From Candidatus Gerdarchaeota archaeon (GTDB lineage Archaea; Asgardarchaeota; Heimdallarchaeia; JABLTI01), in NCBI GenBank assembly GCA_016840945.1, contig JAEORJ010000017.1, forward strand, positions 1-29,987: a stretch of DNA of 29,987 nt, read 5' to 3'. This document shows positions 24,721 through 29,987 of the stretch, one piece after another. Below the pieces are notes generated by a model. That model saw only the letters and a program-made list of their open reading frames with translations, was not told the DNA's origin and did no database searches. Made by a program: the position numbers and the translations under genes. The stretch's first letter is position 1. The number at the start of each line of letters is the position of its first letter.

Positions 24721-25302
24721 ATGAGTGAGGAAAAGAAACCAACTATAAAAGCTCCTATTCCAGATATTACAAAAAGGATTATTGCTTTCATCATTGATTC
24801 TTTGATTATATCTGCAATAGTAGTTGTGTTAGAAATCATTGCTACTATATTTTGGTCTATAGGATTTTTTGCAGGTATTAGTGCATTGGTAGTCATTGGT
24901 GGTATATTCTACGCCCTATTATCTATTGCCGGAGTAGTTCTATCATTCTTCTATTTTGCAATTTATCCATTAAAACGCAATGGACAAACCCTTGGAAGAA
25001 AAATGCAAAATCTACAACTAAATGTCATTGTTGATGAAGCAAAAGGCAAGGTTCGACCAATGGGTCCTGAAGATCGTTCATTAAATATTAAAAGAACCCT
25101 ATATGGTATTGTTGATATGATCGCTTGGGGACTTGTAGGTTTATATTTCATTTCTCAAAGTCCAAACGGTCAAAATTTCACTGACCAGCAAAATGGCACT
25201 GTTGTTATTTTGTTAGAGGACGCACCAGCTAAACCAACTACAACTACAAAATCTACAACTACAAAATCTACAACTACAAAAACAGAAAAACCAGCCAAAT
25301 AA
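24721..25302 (+). CDS. RDD-family membrane protein with Thr/Lys repeat tail
   Basis: This 193-residue protein has the RDD pattern: Arg-Ile-x-Ala-Phe-x-x-Asp (RIIAFIIDSLIISAI) in the first helix, and YPLKRNGQTLGRKMQNLQL between later helices. Helices lie at about residues 17-45, 50-85 and 120-142. RDD proteins are small integral membrane proteins of uncertain role; some are linked to ion transport or membrane stress. The C-terminal 25 residues are a threonine/lysine repeat (TTTKSTTTKSTTTK) encoded by a near-perfect 15-base tandem repeat. This gives a basic, possibly modified tail. ATG follows a weak GGATG. It is convergent with the DUF2207 gene. Confidence 0.8.
   Translation: MSEEKKPTIKAPIPDITKRIIAFIIDSLIISAIVVVLEIIATIFWSIGFFAGISALVVIGGIFYALLSIAGVVLSFFYFAIYPLKRNGQTLGRKMQNLQLNVIVDEAKGKVRPMGPEDRSLNIKRTLYGIVDMIAWGLVGLYFISQSPNGQNFTDQQNGTVVILLEDAPAKPTTTTKSTTTKSTTTKTEKPAK
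25245..25282 (+). repeat. 15-base tandem repeat in the RDD gene 3' end
   Basis: The unit TACAACTACAAAATC recurs here about two and a half times and encodes the TTTKS tail. Such slippage-prone coding repeats may vary in number between strains. Confidence 0.7.
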
Positions 25303-25320
25303 ATGATTAATTGGCTTTTT
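25293..25320 (+). terminator. Terminator after the RDD gene
   Basis: AGCCAA (25293-25298) pairs with TTGGCT (25311-25316), with the stop codon inside the loop. A T-run follows directly. Confidence 0.5.
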
Positions 25321-25337
25321 TCTTTTTTATTTTTCTT

Positions 25338-25365
25338 AAAAAAAAAAGAGATCCTATATGGATCT
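25338..25365 (-). terminator. Terminator after the DUF2207 gene
   Basis: AGATCC (25349-25354) and GGATCT (25360-25365) form a short stem. On the minus strand a run of about ten U follows (the A-run at 25338-25347), the classical form. Confidence 0.6.
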
Positions 25366-25402
25366 TGAGATTTTCTTTTTTCGATATTTTTAGAGGAAGT
25401 GG

Positions 25403-27451
25403 TTATCCTATTCCCCCACCTCCACCACCGCCACCTCCACCACTAAAGCCACCACCGAAACCGCTACTGCCACCACTTGAAGATGGGGGAGTAAAGCTTT
25501 CACTCATATTAGAGATTGCTGTGGTTAATCCTTCAGCTAAATTGGAAATTGCAGCTGGTAAGCTTTCAGCAATATTGCTAATTCCATGAACAATTGATTC
25601 AAAACCTCTACCAAGGCTATCAAAACCAGATATTGCTCGTCCAGTTCTACCTCTTATTGGCATGTAAATTCCTGGATAATAGTACCAATAAGGTGTTACA
25701 TAATAGTAATTATCTGGGGGAGGAATACTTGAGACTTGTTTTGAGATGTGTTTGAGATGTTTTGGTAAATCAAATTTTGGATCTATAAGTAGATATGAGA
25801 AATGTTTCATAGAATAACTAAACTGATCGTAGGGGTCAGGAAAACCAGTCATTTCCCCTCTAATTAGTTGGAGATAACTTTGCCAACTAGCTTTTGATTT
25901 TGCACCTTCTTTTGTTAATTTTGGCATACGATATGACAATAATAATCCAATAAAACTTGCTACAACAGCTCCGATTATCCCAGCTATAAAGTTATTGATG
26001 TAAAATAAACTTGAAGCAATGAAAATTAATCCACCAATAAGAAATGCTGAAGCAATAGCCATACCATAATATAAACTGCGTATTTTTTCCGGATTAGATT
26101 CAAAGTATCTATTATCCCCACCTGATAAGCGATTATATACATCCGTTTTATATTTCCAAAGACTTGAAATGTTGTATTTTATAGTTGTAAGTGAGGTTAC
26201 ACTTACAGCAATTTCTTTATTTTTCTCTTTATCGGCAAACCATATTGTATCAGATGAACGGCTAGCAATGAAATTCAATAAGTTCTTATCAAATTTAGAT
26301 AAAGAGCCAAAATAGGATTCCTTGTCGGTTCTTTGGAAATAAATCTCATCATTATCAGGCATTTGAACTATTTTCAAATATCCTTGTTCAGCAAGATAAA
26401 ATATTTCAGCTATAAAATCGATTTTATCAAATTTCTCATCTAATAATGTACCAACTTCAGCTGGTGTAAGATCATTAGGAGGACCTACTTCTGAAACATC
26501 TTTCATTTCAGCTCCACATTGTGGACAGTAGTTTATTTTCTTCAAATCTCTAAAACCACATTGAGGACAACTTTTTATCATTACTTCATTAAGAGTAGGA
26601 ATAGTTTTGGCTCGAGGATCTAAACCTTTAATCAGAAAAGCAAGAATAAAGAAAAGGAATACTGGCACAAATCCCACTAAAAGAGCAATGATCCAATTAT
26701 TAGATAAATAGACTCTCCAGGAAAAGAACATCTCTATACCCGAAGGAGGTGAATCAGCATCAACAGTATATGCTTCATACGCAGCAACATGATTCTGATG
26801 AAAAACCACAGCTGATTTGCCATCAATTTCAGTTACAGTTCCTTCAGTATCACCTGTTCCATCTTGATAATAAGTTGTGGATCTAATATCACTGCTATTG
26901 AATAATGATGGAAAAATTACTGTTGTTGTGATATCATTGATTGGTACCTCAAATTCTCCCCCAATAACATTCCAATAGACTCTATCACGTTCACCTCGTA
27001 AATCAAGTGCTGATGATACATTATATGTTAGGATAAAAGTGAATTCAGTATTATCTGGCACTGATAAACGCGACCATTCCCAATAAAAGTGTATAATACC
27101 CACTTCCTTATCTAAAGAATAATAAGTTATACCTGGTGTTCCTGATGCAGATTCAATACTCCAAGTCACCACATCATGAAAGCCATCCCAATTCAAATCT
27201 CGATAAGCAAAACCATAAGAACCGGAATCTAAATTGAAGGTCATTTCTTCTCTTATTAATAATGATCCATCTAATCCTACATTCATTGTCTGATTCCAGT
27301 GTGAATAATAATAACCAGTAGCAATTGGCCTATTATTTATAGGTGATTCAATTTTTGCCAAACTATTTTGAGTCATTAATACTAATACGCTAAAATTAAG
27401 TGCTATAATTAATAAAGTTAAAAATCGTAATTTTGGTTTCTTTTCTATCAA
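25403..27451 (-). CDS. DUF2207-family membrane protein with glycine-rich tail
   Basis: The frame opens at TTG 27469, but that codon is part of a TTGGAGG Shine-Dalgarno sequence, so TTG at 27451 is chosen (about 682 residues). The N-terminus is a signal/anchor helix (FLTLLIIALNFSVLVLM). An extracellular beta-rich DUF2207 domain follows (MNVGLDGSLLIREEMTFNLD, later VSSALDLRGERDRVYWNVIG), then a membrane helix (WIIALLVGFVPVFLFFILAF). A zinc ribbon (CPQCGFRDLKKINYCPQCG) sits on the cytosolic side, followed by a helical region, two more helices near 470-515 and a Gly/Ser-rich tail (GGGFSGGGG). This is the standard layout of the family, whose function is unknown. The zinc ribbon is an addition I have not seen as constant. 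Confidence 0.85.
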   Translation of the reverse strand: MIEKKPKLRFLTLLIIALNFSVLVLMTQNSLAKIESPINNRPIATGYYYSHWNQTMNVGLDGSLLIREEMTFNLDSGSYGFAYRDLNWDGFHDVVTWSIESASGTPGITYYSLDKEVGIIHFYWEWSRLSVPDNTEFTFILTYNVSSALDLRGERDRVYWNVIGGEFEVPINDITTTVIFPSLFNSSDIRSTTYYQDGTGDTEGTVTEIDGKSAVVFHQNHVAAYEAYTVDADSPPSGIEMFFSWRVYLSNNWIIALLVGFVPVFLFFILAFLIKGLDPRAKTIPTLNEVMIKSCPQCGFRDLKKINYCPQCGAEMKDVSEVGPPNDLTPAEVGTLLDEKFDKIDFIAEIFYLAEQGYLKIVQMPDNDEIYFQRTDKESYFGSLSKFDKNLLNFIASRSSDTIWFADKEKNKEIAVSVTSLTTIKYNISSLWKYKTDVYNRLSGGDNRYFESNPEKIRSLYYGMAIASAFLIGGLIFIASSLFYINNFIAGIIGAVVASFIGLLLSYRMPKLTKEGAKSKASWQSYLQLIRGEMTGFPDPYDQFSYSMKHFSYLLIDPKFDLPKHLKHISKQVSSIPPPDNYYYVTPYWYYYPGIYMPIRGRTGRAISGFDSLGRGFESIVHGISNIAESLPAAISNLAEGLTTAISNMSESFTPPSSSGGSSGFGGGFSGGGGGGGGGGIG

Positions 27452-27548
27452 TATGAAATTTTCCTCCAAATATCGAGAATGCCTTTAATTGTCATCAATC
27501 TTTGTGCCAATGATTTTAATCTATTAAGAAATGATGTTTCTAACAATA

Positions 27549-27603
27549 AAAAAATTCCCATTCAAGGTGGTATAATTAGTGAATACTAAAAAGGGAGTTT
27601 TTT
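27549..27603. terminator. Hairpin with flanking A- and T-runs in the spacer
   Basis: An 11-base stem (27549-27559 with 27593-27603, one G-U) continues into ATTCA/TGAAT (27560-27564 with 27580-27584) and ends in a T6 run. It looks like a terminator, yet no gene reads into it from either side. Confidence 0.4.
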
Positions 27604-28030
27604 GCATTAAGGTATACTTTTTATAATATGAATAACTATAGAAACCAATAACAGACAAAGGTTTAAAAACCCAAGTATAAAAGAAAACATAACGAAAAAA
27701 CGAATAAAATAATTAATCGTTCAAATAGATTGAAAAGAACAGAAAAAACTCGCTCTATATGTCAAACAATAGAGCCTAACAAATATTCACAATTATTTGA
27801 ATAATAATAATGATCATGATGATTCATTCATTAATCACTTAAAATTGAAGGGATTATGAAATAGTATGGAACTCTAGTTCCTGAGTAAAATAAAATAATA
27901 ATCATTAATCATTTACGTTTACTAAAATAAAAATCATTAAGAAGCTGTAAAAAGAAAAAACAACTATAGTCTTAACTAAGACTTCCTTAATGAATGAAAT
28001 ATTCTTTTTAATCTATTACTAAATTAAAGG

Positions 28031-28042
28031 CGAAACTATATC
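28031..28042 (+). promoter_or_regulatory. BRE/TATA promoter of dnaG
   Basis: CGAAACTATATC combines a good BRE (CGAAA) with a TATA-like CTATATC. Transcription would begin near 28066, giving a leader of about 80 bases. Confidence 0.45.
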
Positions 28043-28082
28043 ACTTGTAAAAAGTGAGCGCTAAAATAGCAAAAAGTGGTTA

Positions 28083-28129
28083 GCATTTGAAAAAAGGCGA
28101 TTTTTTATTTTACTGTTTTTTCATAATGC
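28083..28129 (+). promoter_or_regulatory. Hairpin in the dnaG leader, next to the Shine-Dalgarno
   Basis: GCATTTGAAAAAA (28083-28095) pairs with the 14 bases 28116-28129 over 13 base pairs with one bulged T, around a 20-base loop. GGAGG (28133-28137) begins four bases later. It could influence translation of dnaG. Confidence 0.45.
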
Positions 28130-28147
28130 AATGGAGGTTAAACTCAA

Positions 28148-29596
28148 ATGGCAGATAATAACAATGTACAAAGTCATGCACATGAAGATTCGCCAACAAC
28201 GAAATACATGATATATGCAGACTTTATTATAGATGGCCTAGTGGAAAAACCTGATGTAGTTGGCGCTTTATTTGGTCAAACTGAAGGACTTCTTTCAGAA
28301 GAACTCGAATTACGAGAATTACAAAAAGGTGGCAGAGTCGGGAGAATTCAAGTTAAATTAACAGTTAGAGGTGGTAAAACTAAAGGTTCATTAAGTATAC
28401 CTTCTAGTTTAGATAAAGTTGAAACCTCAATATTAGCAGCAGCTATTGAAACTGTTGATCGTATAGGTCCTTGCAACGCTAAAATTAGCATCAAAAATAT
28501 TGAAGATATTAGAATTGAAAAAATGAAAAAGATTAGAGAACGTGCCTCAGAACTTTTGCAAAAATGGAATACAGAGGCCCATCAGGATTCAAGTGAATTA
28601 GCTGATGAAGTTTTAAAAGCCGCTCGCGTAGGAGAAATTGGACATTATGGCCCTCTTCCAGCTGGCCCTGAGCTAGTTCATTCTGATACAATAATTGTAG
28701 TTGAAGGCAGAGCTGATATTGCTGCTTGCCTTCGTGCAGGTGTTAGAAATACTATTGCTGTAGATGGAGCATCAGTTCCTAAGCAAGTTAGCGATTTAAC
28801 TAAAAAGAAAACAACAATAGCATTTCTTGATGGAGATCGAGGAGGAGATTTAATCCTCAAAGAGTTACTCATGTATAGTGATATCGATTATGTTGCTCGA
28901 GCTCCAAGTGGCAAAGAAGTTGAAGATTTAAAACCTGATGAAATAATTGAACAATTAAGTAAGAAATTACCAATTGAAAAATCAGGATTTATTACTGATA
29001 TTCATGCAACAGATATCCTTGAAAAAGCTATTAAACGAAAAATAGCTAAAAACGCCCAAAAGGATAAAGCAGAACCTCTTAAAGTTCAACCACCAATTAG
29101 TCAACCACCAGTTAAAAAGGAAAGTGACAAGGGCAAACAACCTGTACAAGATAGAAAACCACCTCCCAGTAGAGGTAAACCTCAACAATCTCGACCACAA
29201 TCCAGATCAGGGCCAAGACCAAGTTATACTGATTCACGCAGACAAGATTCTAGAAGAACTAGTTCTCGTGATAGAAATTATGATAGGAGAAGCTCTCCTC
29301 CCCCACGTGAACCAATTCCAGAAGAACTAACTCCAATAATTCAAAAGGTTGATGGGAAGGAAAAACAACAAGGAATCTTTCTTGATAACGATCTAAAAGA
29401 GCTAAAAACTGTTTCAGTGGACAAAATTTATGACGAATTGAAAGACACAAAAGGTGTTTCAAAAGTAGTTTTTGATGGCGTAGTGACACAACGATTAGTA
29501 GATTTATGTCAAGAAAAGGAAATTGAAATTATAATTGGTGCAAAAACAGCTGAAATAACTAAACCAGCTAAAGTGAAAGTATTCACTTTTGCATAA
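28148..29596 (+). CDS. dnaG: DnaG-type primase, archaeal
   Basis: This 482-residue protein is the archaeal DnaG homologue. An N-terminal archaeal domain (YMIYADFIIDGLVEKPDVVG, GALFGQTEGLLSEELELREL) precedes a TOPRIM domain with VVEGRADIAACLRAGV (catalytic Glu) and FLDGDRGGDLI (DxD). In archaea it is linked to the RNA exosome (poly(A)-binding, RNA degradation) as well as possible primase activity, while the true replicative primase is PriSL. A low-complexity Pro/Arg/Ser-rich linker of about 85 residues (roughly 310-395) precedes a conserved-looking C-terminal domain. ATG follows a strong GGAGGTT. It is followed by a perfect terminator hairpin and then lonB on the same strand. Confidence 0.95.
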   Translation: MADNNNVQSHAHEDSPTTKYMIYADFIIDGLVEKPDVVGALFGQTEGLLSEELELRELQKGGRVGRIQVKLTVRGGKTKGSLSIPSSLDKVETSILAAAIETVDRIGPCNAKISIKNIEDIRIEKMKKIRERASELLQKWNTEAHQDSSELADEVLKAARVGEIGHYGPLPAGPELVHSDTIIVVEGRADIAACLRAGVRNTIAVDGASVPKQVSDLTKKKTTIAFLDGDRGGDLILKELLMYSDIDYVARAPSGKEVEDLKPDEIIEQLSKKLPIEKSGFITDIHATDILEKAIKRKIAKNAQKDKAEPLKVQPPISQPPVKKESDKGKQPVQDRKPPPSRGKPQQSRPQSRSGPRPSYTDSRRQDSRRTSSRDRNYDRRSSPPPREPIPEELTPIIQKVDGKEKQQGIFLDNDLKELKTVSVDKIYDELKDTKGVSKVVFDGVVTQRLVDLCQEKEIEIIIGAKTAEITKPAKVKVFTFA

Positions 29597-29609
29597 AAAC
29601 GATTACTAC

Positions 29610-29655
29610 AAGGTAAATCACCTTGATTTACCTTTTATTTTCCTACTTTTTTTAT
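29610..29655 (+). terminator. Terminator after dnaG
   Basis: AAGGTAAATCA (29610-29620) pairs perfectly over 11 bases with TGATTTACCTT (29624-29634). It is followed by T-rich sequence to about 29655. This is a textbook hairpin terminator, unusual for an archaeon. Confidence 0.65.
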
Positions 29656-29737
29656 TAAAAACACATATACGACTATGTTATACAGATAATCTATTACTTT
29701 AAAGAAATTTTTTCTATATTATTTACATGTGCACAAA

Positions 29738-29987
29738 ATGTCTAATGGGCAAGAACAACAAGATTTTGAAAATACACGAGTCTCTGTACAAGATATTGAA
29801 CAAAATAGTAATACACAAAGCAATATCCGAGAGACCTCAGAGGGCAATTATCCAATACGTATGAAAGATATTGAGGATTCATTTGATGTTCCAATCCCAA
29901 AAGACCCCCTTAGGCGTATAATAGGACAAGATTTTGCTATTAAAATTGCAAGAATGGCCGCACAACAAAAAAGGAATTTATTATTAA
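29738..29987 (+). CDS. lonB: Archaeal LonB-type ATP-dependent protease, N-terminal fragment
   Basis: An open frame starts at ATG 29738 and runs off the right edge, with 83 codons visible. After a polar, low-complexity start of about 45 residues comes DVPIPKDPLRRIIGQDFAI, then a helix IARMAAQQKRNLLL. This is the beginning of archaeal membrane LonB, where IPxDPLxRVIGQDxAV leads to the Walker A site, which would lie just beyond the edge. LonB is the main membrane-bound AAA+ protease of archaea. There is no clear Shine-Dalgarno sequence before the ATG. An earlier ATG at 29727 is out of frame. Only family assignment is possible from this piece. Confidence 0.85.
   Translation, partial: MSNGQEQQDFENTRVSVQDIEQNSNTQSNIRETSEGNYPIRMKDIEDSFDVPIPKDPLRRIIGQDFAIKIARMAAQQKRNLLL

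Larger units (their letters stand above)
27452..28147. other. Long AT-rich divergent spacer
   Basis: No gene is seen in these 696 bases. The left part (27549-27603) holds a terminator-like hairpin. The middle has a short hairpin (27752-27775: GCTCTAT/ATAGAGC), and TCATTAATCA twice (27828-27837 and 27902-27911) with a related ATCATTAA at 27933-27940. The right part carries the dnaG promoter and leader hairpin. It is larger than any other spacer in the window and lies between divergent genes. Some unlisted small RNA or regulatory function is possible, but nothing is provable by eye. Confidence 0.5.

Noticed and set aside
25311..25589. A 92-residue frame with a run of prolines on the plus strand
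   Set aside because: It is the antisense of the glycine-rich tail codons of the DUF2207 gene and of its terminator, so it is a shadow frame.
27604..28020. A small gene or replication origin in the long spacer
   Set aside because: No frame with a Shine-Dalgarno sequence, no origin-recognition-box pattern and no cdc6/orc1 gene nearby; only AT-rich sequence with weak repeats.
1..29987. CRISPR array, insertion sequence or provirus
   Set aside because: No regularly spaced repeats, transposase, integrase or capsid-type genes were seen.

Overview
The window is AT-rich, densely packed archaeal DNA. Archaeal-type information and housekeeping genes fix the domain: DnaG-type primase, archaeal S-adenosylmethionine synthetase, Hjc Holliday-junction resolvase, ADP-dependent sugar kinase, and the start of a LonB-type protease. 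Eukaryote-like signalling genes narrow it further: an Arf-family GTPase with an Arf-like N-terminal amphipathic helix, a longin/roadblock-like protein beside it, and a second Ras-like GTPase of the MglA/COG2229 type. This mix fits an Asgard (Promethearchaeota) archaeon. The lineage within Asgard cannot be decided from this window.

Layout. Positions 1-4.4 kb hold the 5' end of a TldD/PmbA peptidase gene, two small unknown proteins, an M48 membrane metallopeptidase with an EF-hand-like loop near its C-terminus, a HEAT-repeat protein and two small unknown proteins. At 4.5-6.3 kb lies a two-gene aconitase/isopropylmalate-dehydratase-type operon, followed by an anchored LEA14-like protein. At 7.2-9.7 kb are dnaJ and mat. 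At 9.7-12.4 kb are a 519-residue orphan and a metallo-beta-lactamase-fold protein with a degenerate metal site. At 12.5-15.3 kb is the signalling cluster: a COG2229-like GTPase gene divergent from a tight three-gene operon (longin-like protein, Arf-like GTPase, 7-TM protein). At 15.3-18.1 kb are the ADP-dependent kinase and a 10-TM protein. At 18.2-19.8 kb are an orphan gene with duplicated promoter elements, a GC-rich intergenic segment that looks like a structured RNA, and hjc. At 19.8-27.5 kb are a large HEAT-repeat protein, a GNAT acetyltransferase, a membrane winged-helix/zinc-ribbon protein, an AhpD-like protein, an Atg22/UMF1-like transporter, an RDD protein and a DUF2207 protein. A long AT-rich spacer leads to dnaG and the truncated lonB.

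How the genes work together. Most genes are single housekeeping or orphan units. The clearest functional unit is the longin-like/Arf/7-TM operon at 13.3-15.3 kb, which would place a membrane-recruited small GTPase beside a possible partner and an integral-membrane protein. Convergent gene pairs repeatedly end in a short hairpin shared by both transcripts. About a third of the genes start with TTG, usually behind a clear GGAG- or GGTG-type Shine-Dalgarno sequence, and several starts were moved downstream of the longest reading frame on that basis. I saw no tRNA, rRNA, CRISPR array, transposase or integrase.
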